Assembly: GCA_010093515.1 (NCBI GenBank)
Contig: MU001693.1
Coordinates: 331,170-395,169, forward strand
DNA length: 64,000 bases
Reading direction: 5' to 3'
Origin: Lineolata rhizophorae
Taxonomy: Eukaryota > Ascomycota > Dothideomycetes > Lineolatales > Lineolataceae
The stretch's first letter is position 1; every line of letters begins with the position of its first letter. This document shows, piece after piece, positions 31,925-43,226 of the stretch. The notes below the pieces were generated by a model. It saw nothing but the letters and a program-made list of their open reading frames with translations, was not told where the DNA came from and ran no database searches. Both the position numbers and the translations under genes were made by a program.

Positions 31925-33418
31925 GGTGAATTGGTTGCTGCGGGAAAGTAGGGTGGTGGAGGGAGGCTTAGAGCGAGGCAGAAGAAGCGAATGGCGGGGA
32001 CGAAGACTTGGGGCTTGCTGCTGTATGCTTCTCGGAGGTGAAGCCAAATTTATGAGCGCATTGATCTAAGGTTTGAAAATGCACAACAAGCGGCAGGACA
32101 GCGGGAGCATAAAGTCTCCCGCGAGCGACGAGCCGTACGGCAGAGCACCGGCTGCCGGTTGGGTAAAAACGAGGGAGCAAGAATTTTGCAAAAGGAAAGA
32201 GAGAGGCAGAAGCGCTCGACAGGTCTCGCTCTCGGTCCCCGGGTGGGCTGCGGAGCGAGGAGCAATTTGCGGGGCGGTGGAGGCAGGAGAAGAGGGTTCC
32301 TGGTGGTGGACGACAGGCGGTGTGGGCCGTGCCTGGGAGACTTGGCGCCAATGAAGCGAGCCGGTGGCGCTGCGTGGCTCCCACCGGCGGCGAAACAAAC
32401 TGGGACGTAGACGGCCAAAAGGCCTGGGTGCGCGCGGTAGACGGAAGGTGCGCGGGCGCAGCGCCCGGGGCAATGGCAGTCCGCAGCCTGCCGACAATGT
32501 TGCGACGAAGGGAGGCAGACGGCGGGCGGCGCAGGAAGAACGAGCGACTGGGAGCGTCTGCGCAGCGGGCGCCGGCGAGAAGAATCAAGAATGACGAGCG
32601 GGACCCTGGAGGAAGCGAGGTGGTGCTTGCGGGTCTTGGCGCGCCCGGCTGATTGGCCAATCACTCGCCTCTCTCCAACCACGCTCGTCGTTTCCCCTGC
32701 TGCCTCCGCTCAACGCTGTCCACCTGCCCTCTCCATCTCCACACCGTTGCCAACCGGCTGTCGGCGGCTTGCTCGAGCTTCGGTGCGGCGCCCCGCTTCC
32801 CAGCCGTGGTGGTGGGTGACAAGCTGATCTTGCCAACAAGGCCGCGGAACGAGTTGCCTGACCTCTCGTCATGTGCCCCGTCTTGCATCGTTGGACCCTT
32901 TGCGGCGCCCCCTCCGTCGAGACATCTCCAACGTCTCCGTGTGGAGGTCCCCCGATTTGGATTCAAGCGTCGACGACAGACTCCACGCAACGGACATGGT
33001 TCCAGAAGCCGTAGGAGGTACCGCTCTAGTTCTGTTATTACTATCTTTCCGTTACTAGTATTTACCATGTTACTAGTGTTACATTCCGAGTTGCGCATCC
33101 TAGCGTTGGCATCTTTTTCTTGTCTTATTCAATGCGGAAAACAAAGCCGGCTTCCTCAAAATGTAAAGTCCGAATTCGCTCCAGGATCTGTACCCAAGAA
33201 CCGAACAGACGGCGCCCCTACCCTCATACCATAATATGGACAGCCCAACACGTCCACATGGGGACTACTAGAAATTATTCAGCTTCGACTCGAGAACCGT
33301 GTCCAGTCATTTCAACAAAAAAAAAAAAAATCGGGCATATTACCACCGGCGTGATCCCGATCCCTAACATGGAACCTCTCCATTTCCTCAACTCCTCTCG
33401 TGGTCGGCGTACCCCACC
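31925..33418. other. intergenic, 5' flank of ceramide synthase
   Basis: Between the ceramide synthase start and the 3' end of the PTR transporter gene. It is GC-rich to 32900 with open shadow frames on both strands, then AT-leaning, with a poly-A run of about 14 at 33318-33331. No separate gene is supported. Confidence 0.4.
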
Positions 33419-36294
33419 TCACTGGCCCTTGCGACTATTCTCATCTCGCGTCTCTTCAACCCGCGTCACTGCTGCCCGCATACTCTGATCCGACGGCAAA
33501 GCCGTGCCGCCCTCCTTCTCATCATCATGCTGATCGTCCAACATAAACGCGTCCTCGTTCATCCACCTAAACTTCCACAAGAAGATGCCCGTCTGGGCGA
33601 ATAGGGCGCCTCCGCAGCCGACCCAGACCCAGATCAAATAGGGGTCCTTGACCGCCGGACTCACCATCTCACTGACGATGCCCGCGACGGCATGGTTGAG
33701 CAGCAAAATGGCCAGCACGACGGCGCGCATGTTGGGCGGCGCCCGCGCGTAGGCCAGCTCCGTGGCCGTGCTCCAGGCAAAGAGCTCGCTCAGCGCGTAC
33801 AGCACGTAGACGGGAGCCTGGGCCCAGATGCTGATGGGGCTGACGCCGGGATCGCGCCCGCAGTCGGACGCGTGGTAGCCGCAAGGGCTCGTCTCGTAGA
33901 CCTGCCACTGCAGGAAGGCGGCGGCCGCGGAGGCGGCGGCCGCGAGGTAGAAGCCGAAGGCGACGCGGTGAACCCGGCCGAACCGGAGCCCCGCCCTGTT
34001 GAGAGCCGGGTATAGCACGTGCGTGAGCAGCGGTGCTGCGATGACGCACGTGATGGGATTGAAGACCATGAGGTTGTCGTTGGGCACGGCGCGCTTTGTC
34101 ATGGCCGCGCCCATGCTCGTCATGATGGCCCCGATGCCGTTAATGTTGAGCAGGTAGGCTGGGAAGAAGGCGAACATGGTGCACATGCCGAACATGCGCG
34201 CCGTTTCGCGCACCAGCCTGTCAGTCCAAGGGGGACTCGGCCGCCGCCGCCCCGAGTCCCTCGTCGTCTCGCCCATCACCATCGCGCTCGGCTTCGCTGC
34301 GTCCCAGAAGTCGGGTCGCCATACCCGGAACCTGTTGCGGCGCAGGGCTGTCGCCACGATGTGCCACACGTCGACGAGCTCGGAGCCCTTCGGCTTACGC
34401 CGCACGGCGCGTTTCCAGACGGCGGCGAGCAAGACGGGCAGGACAGCGTAGAAGGTGGCGGGGATGAGGAAGGCGAGCCAGAAGCCGACGTACTTCTCGG
34501 CCCACGAGGTCGCGCCCGGTAGCAGCGCGCCCAAGTTGGTGAAGGCGTAGAAGAAGACGACGATGCGCTGGATGGTCATCTCGGGGTCGACGATGACGCG
34601 CTCGCCGCTCGCTAGCACCTCGACGTAGGCCCGCTGCCGCGGGTACTGGTCGATCAGCGTCGGGATGATGCACGGCTTGAACATGCCGTCGCCTACGGCG
34701 ATGAGCACCAGGCTGCTCAGAAACACGGACAGGCCCCATCCGGAGCCCAGCACCGGCGGCAGCGCACTGACCGTCTGCACCAGGTGGCCCACCGCCCCGA
34801 TGCAGATGCCGATGAAGATGGACGGCATCCGCCCTAGTCGCGCGTCCGCCAGCCACGCCCCGAAGATGGGCGTCGTGTAGCTCATGATGCGGTTGAGCGT
34901 CACGAAACAGGTGGCGAAGTTGAGCCCTTTTCCCAGGGCACCGGCGGCCTTCTCCGAGCCTCGCGGCGGGGCGCCGGCGCCGTTGCCGCCTGTTAGAGAG
35001 TTGTAAGTTAAACCGTTCGTCGAATACTATTATGGACGACAGGGGGGTTTTTTTTTTTTGGCCCCCTATTTCTGAGAAACTTGCGGCGTTCGAAGGGCAG
35101 GAGAGCCTTACCTTCGGGCATGGGAAACTGCATAAAGTTGTTATATGCCACCACGGCGCCATAATAGCCTCCTCGCTCGAGGAAAACGCCCACCAGCAGC
35201 ATCCACGCCATCCACGGGATGCTCCCGATGACGCGCCGCAGGTACTTCTGCTCATCCTTGGTCGGCGCCGGATACAGTTCGTCCTGAACCCTCGCCGTGT
35301 CGCCTTCCTCCCCACCAACACCACCATGATGACCATTGTCGCTCGCACCGTCTTCATACTCCGCAACTCCATCACTGTCCCGCTCGGCCCCCTCCCAGTC
35401 GAATACGCCGCCGCTGTCACACCGACCACCATCACTTGACCCGCCCCCATACTCACGGCCTCTTCGTCCCCGCAACTCGATGCGCTCCCCTGCCCCGTCG
35501 CCCTCCCCGCCCTTCTCCCCCAACGGGAACTGCCACTCGCCCTGTACTTCTCCCACTGACGCCGCACCCGCTACGGCGTCCGAGGCCGCGCCCGAGTGCT
35601 GCAGCTCGCCGAGGGAAAAGCCGCCCGTGGGCCCGCTGTCGCTGCCGATCGAGGAGTGCTTGGCCCAGGGCGGCGGCGACGGCGGCGGCGGCGGCGTTAG
35701 CGCGACGACGGTGGGAGCGGTGAAAGGGGACGTGAAAGTGGAGGTGGATGGGACGAGGCACGGAGGGGGGTAGATGGGGTACGGGCTGCTTGGACGGGAG
35801 TTGGTGCCGTGGACAAGGGTCGAGATGCATGGTGGCTCTTCGCATTGGTGGGATGCGCTTGGCCGTTTGGGCGAGCGCGTGGGCATAGGCGGTGGTGGTT
35901 CTGGCTGTGGCTGTGATTGCGGTTGCGACTCGGCTGATGAGGCGGGTGCGAGCGTGCTTGGCGTTGTCTCTGCCGTCGTCGTTGTGGGGACTGGTTGGCT
36001 ATAAGGGGCTCCGTGTGACATCTGCTGCGCGTCGCTGCGCGTGTCGAGCATGACGGTCATGGGTTCGGTGTTGTCGTCTTTGGGCACGGGCCGAGTAGAT
36101 GCTTGCTGAGAGGCTGAGTCGAGCTCGGCTGCATCCGAGCGGGAGGCGTTGAACGCCTGACGGAGGGCCAGGTTGGCGTTGACGTCTAAGGGAGTGGTGA
36201 CTGGGGTGCAGGAGATTGGTGAGCATGCTTCTTTATTATGATTTGGGCATCCCGGAGAAGGGGGTCGCCGCTACGTGAGGTACGGCTCACCCAT
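33419..36294 (-). CDS. ptr2: POT/PTR-family peptide transporter with long disordered N-terminus
   Basis: Proton-coupled oligopeptide transporter family, plasma membrane. The secure part is exon 36185-35112 joined to exon 34989-33419. A possible 4-nt first exon (ATGG, 36294-36291) followed by GTGAGC...CTTAG supplies an in-frame start MDVNANLALRQAF and gives 882 residues. The alternative is ATG 36060 (839 residues). Family marks: GDGMFKPCIIPTLIDQYP, GERVIVDPEMTIQRIVVFFY, NLGALLPG, YVGFWLAFLIPATF, NDNLMVFNPI, and PVYVLYALSELFAWSTATELAY. The first helix has VGVFLERGGYYG where fungal PTR2 usually has ELCERFAYYG, so the first Glu of ExxER is replaced by Val (about residue 335). The first ~300 residues are Pro/Ser/Thr-rich, then acidic, far longer than usual. 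The intron at 35111-34990 contains a poly-T run. Transport function is likely, but the coupling mechanism may differ. Confidence 0.8.
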
Positions 36295-37184
36295 TTGGCT
36301 TTCCTACGCGGGTATTGGGGCGCTACAGCGCTCTGGTTAGACTGGGCAGCTGAGAGGAGATACAACTCCTAACTACGACGCCAAACAGAAGAGGAGAAAC
36401 GAGGGGACGTCAAAGGACAAGTTGTCCTTTTGATCGAGCTGTCAATGCACACTGTTAAGTGCACATATTTTTGCATTGACTGTGGGCATCATTGGTTCCT
36501 AGATGACATGGGCCGCGAGTTCTACGAAATACTTTGGTTACGGTTCGTTGAATAGGCCATGTGGAGGGGCAAGTTCGGACGGATCCAAAAAATACTGCTT
36601 CTTTCTTGCGATTAACATGTGGATTCCTTTTAACAGTCATGTGCATCTTTCAATGGACCACTGATGTCGAGATTCGCTGATTACAAGTGAAGGCCAATGT
36701 GTGGTAACAGGGACTCAACATGGACGAACAGGATCGTCACGCGGAACGGGCCGGTGTTGGGAACCAAATCCATGAATCCGAGCGAGAACCAGTGGTAGAA
36801 TAGATATTTGGATGAAGGACGACCAAGCTCATGTTAGTGTCCATTGGCAGTACTGACCCAAGAAGATAGCAGCGGTTCGACCATTGCCAAATCTGTTCAT
36901 GCTAAACACCGTGGATAGATTACTAGAGCCTAAGTACCAGTTAGAGCTGCACCTGCAATCCAAATCAAGGGTTTCCACTCTTCCGCGGCAATCACAGCCA
37001 CAATATGGTTTTACTTTCGCGCATGTGACTCAAACTGAGATCGCTGATAAAAAGTGCACCCTGGGATCTTTCCGGTACCAAATCACTTAAATCTTAGAAC
37101 AGCATACGGTACCCATCCGGTCCATCTAATATCGCAAACCTTCACCTAAACCGAGCAAACCCCCAAGCACAAGATCATCGCGCT
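36295..37184. other. intergenic with palindromes
   Basis: Lies between the 5' end of the PTR transporter and the 3' end of the phosphatase gene. It carries two inverted repeats (36412-36430 and 36441-36480) and no supported gene. Confidence 0.45.
36412..36480. repeat. two adjacent inverted repeats
   Basis: AAAGGACAA (36412-36420) pairs with TTGTCCTTT (36422-36430) around a single base. Eleven bases on, GTCAATGCA (36441-36449) pairs exactly with TGCATTGAC (36472-36480). They lie about 120-190 bp upstream of the proposed PTR start and could be operator-like sites for dimeric factors. This is inference only. Confidence 0.55.
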
Positions 37185-38502
37185 CTACCTACCCTCCAGT
37201 CCCCCCACTATCCCGACCCCGTCTTCCTCCACCTCCACAGTCAAAGCCTTCCTAATCGCCTCAATCTCCCCATCCCCCAACCCACACTCCCTCCTCACAT
37301 ACCCCTCGGCGCCGCGCCACCTCTCATCCTCATCCAGGCTCTCCAGCACCGCCTCCATGCACTCCGCGCGCGCACTCAGCATGTTCCGCGCACCGCGGGC
37401 CCCTCGCTCGCCCATGTCGGCAAACACCGGGTGCAGCCGCAGCCGCGCCTCGAACGCGGGCATCAGCGTGGCCAGACCTCGCTGCGTGAGGGCGTACTCG
37501 GCCGCGATGGTGGCGCGCGGCACGCCCAGGAGCGAGAGCAGCACGGCGACGAAGGCGCCCGTGCGGTCTTTGCCGGCGGTGCAGTGGATGAGGCAAGGGG
37601 TTGGGGAGGGGGCCGAGAGGTGGGCTAGGATGGGCTGGAAGCCGCGGGAGGCGTGCGAGAGGATGGCGGTGTAGGCGCGGGTGAAGCCCTGGGTGGTGGG
37701 AATGGGTGGGCAGGGGTGGTTGAGTTAGCGGTGCTTTGGTTGAGGTGGTTTAGAGGACAAGCGGGGGGAGGTTGAAGGTGTGAGGGAAATATTGGCGGTA
37801 GGGAGCCATGGAACGGTAAAGCTGCATGCGCTTGGGTCGGGCTGTGGGTATGAAACGTGGAACAGCTACCCAACGACCAAAAATGAATGGAAATGCGAAA
37901 CGTTAAGGTGCAATTTTGACAGATAGGAGAGTACACCAAAATGTACGAAATACAGGACGGAATGTCAACTAGGCCAAAGAAAGAAAGGTCTATAATAAAC
38001 CACCAACCTCTGTTCCCTCGGCTGCATAATCCTTGAATCTGATAGCCACACTAGCCGGATCGTAGCTCTGGTCCTCGAATACCGGACACCACACTCTCGC
38101 GATCCCTTCCCTTCTTTCCAATTCATACGCCTCCGCCATCCTTCTCCGTTCAGCCTCCTCCCCTTTCTTTTCCCCTTCCTCATCACCCGGCCCTCGATCT
38201 TCTCCGCCTTCGCCATCCTTAGCTAACGCGCGACCTATCCCTTTCAGCCCACGCTCCATCTCCGTTCGGCTGCGCAGGTCAAACACGTGCGTGATGCCGA
38301 GCTCTTTGAGCGCAGCCAGGCGCGCCGCGTCCGGCGCGCCAATGTCGGCGCAGCGGAAGACGAGACCGCGCCGGACGATGGAGCACGCGTTGATGGAGTA
38401 GCCGCCAATGTCGCGGAAATTGTAAAGGCCGGGGATCGAGTGAAATGGAGGGGAGGGGAGGGAGGAGTCGTCGGTGGTGCTTGTTGGAATTGTCGAGGTC
38501 AT
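37185..38502 (-). CDS. Y_phosphatase3 family tyrosine/dual-specificity phosphatase
   Basis: Protein phosphatase of the Y_phosphatase3 type (bacterial PtpB-like, common in fungi), probably cytosolic. Two exons, 38502-38008 and 37688-37185, give 332 residues. The N-terminal signature is PGLYNFRDIGGYSI, then VRRGLVFRCADIG and LGITHVFDLRSRTEME. The active-site loop is HCTAGKDRTG, with nucleophile Cys 201 and Arg 207. Between them is an acidic Glu/Gly-rich insert (about residues 88-120). The intron is 319 nt, long for this window, with donor GTTGGT and acceptor CCACCCAG. The join EGTE/GFTRAY matches the family order. The start ATG 38502 is overlapped by a 3-codon upstream ORF. The substrate is unknown. 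Confidence 0.82.
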
Positions 38503-38510
38503 GATGTCAT
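38500..38510 (-). promoter_or_regulatory. minimal uORF overlapping the phosphatase start
   Basis: On the minus strand ATG ACA TCA TGA begins 8 bases upstream of the chosen start, and its TGA overlaps that ATG (ATGA). If the transcript includes it, this is a termination-reinitiation arrangement that could lower or tune translation. It could also just be the accidental neighbourhood of the start codon. Confidence 0.4.
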
Positions 38511-41500
38511 ATTTTGTCGCGAAAATTCTCCTGGTTGTCTGGAATAACTCTGGTGGTTCTGGAGAATGCGACGGGTCTGTGAACTCACGAACCAATATTG
38601 GATATGATAAATCAATGATCAAGCTATGTATGCACGGAGGTTCTAATCTGCCAATGTTGTTGGTGACTTGTGTTTTCTGCCGGCCGAGGTTAACCGGATT
38701 GGGTATCCGGAGCACTTGCGGCCGGCGGTGAGGCAAGACGAAGCCGAGGTTAAAAAGTGAACCGTGATAGATTTTTGTCCGATAGCTTACAGGTTAAAAC
38801 ATGAGAAGTAAAATCCAATCATTTTACTTTGAAATTGCTCAGATGGTTTGCGATAGAATCAACTTTTGTTGGCAGTCGCAGCGAACCACAAAGAACATCG
38901 CATGTTCTAGCAACTTAAGCCTTAGGTCAGCATTTCCAAGGTGAAATTCGTATTGCACTTGGGTACTAAATATGATGGCGGATCTAGTTGAATTGTTGCT
39001 CGTTGACTCCTACCTGTGTTGTTTGTTGCATGTTGTTTGCCAGTATTGATCCCCGGACGTCTGTCCCGACCGCGGTGAGAGCTACTACCACCGAAAGTCA
39101 CTGATGCTATACTCCATATAGCACGGCTTCTCAGAATACTTTGTGCGGTCAGAAATTCGACGGTGGGCCCGCAATAGGTCAACAGCCAACCACGAATTCA
39201 AATGTGGTAAAAAGACCGGATGCGGTAAACGACGAGCTTTATTGTATCCAATCATCGTTCAGTGGCGGAAAAAGAAAAAGAAAAGACAACCGCGCCGGCT
39301 CCACTTCTCGCTGCAAGTCTCCCAGAAGGTCAACAAAGCCCTGAGCCATGCATGCGCGCCAGAGTCTCGACTGTTGTCTCCACTGCTGTCGGTAAGTGTG
39401 ATGTGAGTACGCATCTACTTGGCTCCCTCACCGTGGATCGCACCGATCGTTTGCATATCAAGGTAGCAATGGTGGCGCTCAGCCATGCATTGTCTTCTTT
39501 GTCCTGTCATGCAATCGCTGGACAGCTCGTTCTTGCTTGCGCGTCAGATCCTCTTTTCTCATTCTGGCCGTTCGGCTGGGTCAAGGCATCAAATCAACAC
39601 TGTGCAGGACGGCGAATTTTCTAGGATTGGGGCGCTCGGCGTGCAAGGTAAGGTACGGAGTCCCGCGACGCACCGGTGCCTAAGTGTCACCGGAGACCTG
39701 CATCGTGGAGTCAAGCGAGAAGGGGAGGGCGACTTGACTCGAGCACAATGTAAGGCCCGCGAATTTACGCGCATGGTCCTCTAACGTCGTCCAATCCCCT
39801 CTAAATCCGCCTCGAACCTCACAAAAGAAGAAATCCTCGAACGGCTGGGCTTGCCTGAAATATTGCCGATGACTAAAGTAAAGGCGGTCGACAGGTAGTC
39901 TTAGTGGGTTCAATTGCGCACTCACGGTGGCAAGGACTCAGCTGGTATCTGGGTGCGGTCGGCCGGTCATCATTGCGCGGGCCGCCCTGTACCGGGGAAC
40001 GAGCCCCGCCATCCCCGGCGGATATCGGGCCCGAATGCGCCAAGTTCTGGTGTACGCTATCCTAGCTCACTAGGACAGTTCGTGGCGACCAAGAACAGAA
40101 CTACCAAGGAATAAACCAGGCGAGAAGGAAACGTTTACTTACTTGAGAAGTATTCAAGTTTCCAGGGCTTCCTACAATAGTAAGTTGTTGATATTTGCTC
40201 CTCCTGTGATCGCTTGCGATCATGGCGCATTCTGGTGGAAAATTGCCTAGCAAGGCAGGGCCAGACACTTGGTAAGCAACTCCAAAAGGGACGGTGAATG
40301 GAATAGACTTTAAGTTCGAAGCACCTAGCCACCTAACAGATGTTGTCCGTAGCGGCATTTGAGCAGCACTATATATATTGCACCAGGGATGAGGATGAAT
40401 CCACCGAATACATTTAATGTATTGGGGCCGCCGGAGCCAGCTGGAACAAGATATCAGACCCGCCTATCGGCCTACCAGCTTGGATTTCGGCGCGGTTGAA
40501 GCGGCTACAGAGAATGGTTCGAGAGATCGCGCGAGAGGAGCTCCACAATGTTCCGGACCGCGAGCCTGCAGCTCGCAAATCGAGCGCTCCAAAGCTGAGG
40601 TAAAACCCGCGCAAGTGCCTCTTCCGGGGCCGTGCTTCGTCCCGTCATGTCGTCCCGCCCATGTACTCCGTAACCGGGAAAATATGACGCGCAGCCGCCG
40701 AATGTCACTCGCCAGGTGTCCGGCCTACACACCCATGTGCAGGCAAGGCACGCTACAAACACGACGGGGAAGCTTCAGTGATTCCTCGTCGCTGGCTCGT
40801 TGTGAGTGTTATAATAGGTAGTCACGGCCCGCCTTGGAACTGATGGGCGCGGTAGCGAAGCCGATTCGACGAAATCTCAGACAGGCGATCAAACGATGAG
40901 CGCGGCTCAGGCAGCTCCTCCAACGCCGTTAGTCGAAGGATCGATTCAGCTGAAAAACTAGCCGGAGTCAAGCTTCGATCATATCTACTCGAGAGCCGAG
41001 CTCGGATTTGCGGGGGTGCACGAGATAGACAGGCACTCCCGACATGTGGCCTTTTCTGGCGAGAAGGAGGTTGCTCGCGGGTGATAGAGTTGCAGGGCCG
41101 GCTCTTTGTCGTGCATTGGCGCCGACCCGGCATCACGACGGTGGAGCCACACCATCAATTAGCCTCCCCAATCGGGATGGCCCGATTGACGGTTGAAGCC
41201 TCAATTTGGACGCACGAAGTAAGCGCTGTCGACGCTTGGAGGCTCGAAGACATCCTATCTACATCTCGTCATCAGCTGATATCAGCGACCTTTCCGCTGT
41301 CAAGTGCGTTGGGTGTAAATCTGCGATGAAAGAGATACGAGTGGAAGGATTCGTTGAGAGAGATGCCGGCTCCTCCGTACCAAGCCTTGTCTAGTGCAAG
41401 TCCCAGATACCCCAGGATGATCGCCTGCCGTGGCCTGTGTGACCTTATTCGCGTATCTCTGTTCAGTTCCATTCTCCCTCCACGGGCAGGCTTACTGACT

Positions 41501-43226
41501 CCACTGACCACAACGTAGAATAACCACAATCAACAAAGGGTCCCATCTTGCGCAATATGAATAAATATAGCAAATCTTCTTTTTAAATACAGCACCATCC
41601 AGGGGTTTCCATCGGCCATCGGGCCTTGGCGCCCATGTCAAGGTTTAGTTCAGCCAATCACAGCTCGTAAAGTCACGCCGAACTTCTCGACGGAAGGCGT
41701 TCACCCCCTCCAAAGCGCTATTTCTTCCTAGGTCTTACCTGGCACGATCGCCGAACTCAAGCTTTCGGATCTGTGGGATGCTAGCGTCTACTGTTTATCC
41801 GGCGTCAAATGCGGCTACAACAGAAAAAAGAAAAACAGACCTTAGAGTTATCGCAGCTTCGAACAGACGTCTCATCAGATCACCTCGTCAAAATGATGCT
41901 ACGGAAGTGTGCCCGCGGTGGCCGCGGCGTCCGTGATGGGTCCTAGTTACTCCACCCTCACCAACAAGGCAGCTAGCACCGAGCGTTAAACCTCTAGTTT
42001 GTCCTCCTCTCCACTTGGTGCTTTGACCGCGGGCCACGCACATCGTGAGTCTTCCATCTACGGCATTTATTCGCGTACGTGACGCCGAGTCATCCTTCAC
42101 TGAGAAATTGCCACTACCGCCGGGCCAGGTAAAATATCCCCACCGTCAGCGCCGACATACTACCGTGAAACGGTGAGGCCTTCCAAAGCCTAACCATTTG
42201 GTGCCTCACTCCCAGACTAGGTCTAAAGGTTCGACGAAACACGGTTCTCGATTTTACTTGTGTTGCTGTACTTTTCTTCGTCCCCGCATTTGCCCGTGTG
42301 GTGGCGTCCCGATTAGCGGCTAGGCAGGTCTGGTGCCTGGCTTTAGCACGAGTAACTAACAGTGTCCGGCCCCGCGGACTGGAACGGCAAGAAAAAAGTT
42401 TGCGAACGGAGGTCGGTGTCCAAGGGCCGACGGAGTCTGCATACGCGCGGTTTCCGCGGCGGGAAGAGGAAGGCCACGCGCTGGTGGGTAGCACGATGGT
42501 GATGGGTGGACTGGGCAGACCAATAGTATCCACCCGTTGAATCAGTACTCTTGCACATTCTACAACATACGCGTAACGCATCGTGATGGCTGGGGAGTGG
42601 CTTGTCTTCTCTTTCCCCTTCTTGTCCCTAGCCTACTTCCTACCCGCCCTTGCGAGACAATTGCGGGGATGGCCTAAGTCACCACAACTCCTGGTTGGCC
42701 GTATAAGGTACCAGGGCTTGTTTGGGGGACGAAGCACGGCTACACGCACTCTTAGTCTCGTGGTCAATGATTCATTTTTCTTCCCTAATTTGTACTCCCG
42801 GCATCTACTCGATGCCAGTGGATACACCTACTTTCCAAAAGGGAAATTTTATGTCTTCAGAATTTTCACCATCTGTGTCGTGGTATTGAGTGAATGGTCC
42901 TCCAGATGCTCCTGTTGTTTTGGCTACGTCATCACATATACCTTCTCTACCACGTCCTTCTGGATTCCACATACCCTCACCTCCACTTCACACTCCACTT
43001 TCCCGCCACTTTTACCTCATTGTATTCAACTTCACCACTTCAGTACCCACAGCCACGATAGCTCTCCCTGGAGAGCTCCAGCTTGACTCTGTTTAAATAG
43101 TCCCGATCCGACCTACCGTATGCTCGCCACAGGTACCTCGACGAACGAAGGAGCAGTAGCAGGTCCTCACCTCGGCCACGGAAAGCAGCCATAGCCCTTA
43201 GTGGTAATCATCGTCAAAAAGCCACC
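38503..43226. other. 4.7-kb intergenic region, no gene supported
   Basis: Mixed composition with only short frames on both strands. None has domains or consistent splice sites. 42600-43150 is pyrimidine-rich on plus (CTCCACTTCACACTCCACTTTCC-like text), which looks like a fungal promoter/leader for the PQ-loop gene at 43227. Confidence 0.4.

Noticed and set aside
42583-43096. Hydrophobic frames before the PQ-loop gene
   Set aside because: The pyrimidine-rich leader translates to Leu/Ser/Phe in several frames. No coherent membrane protein is present.
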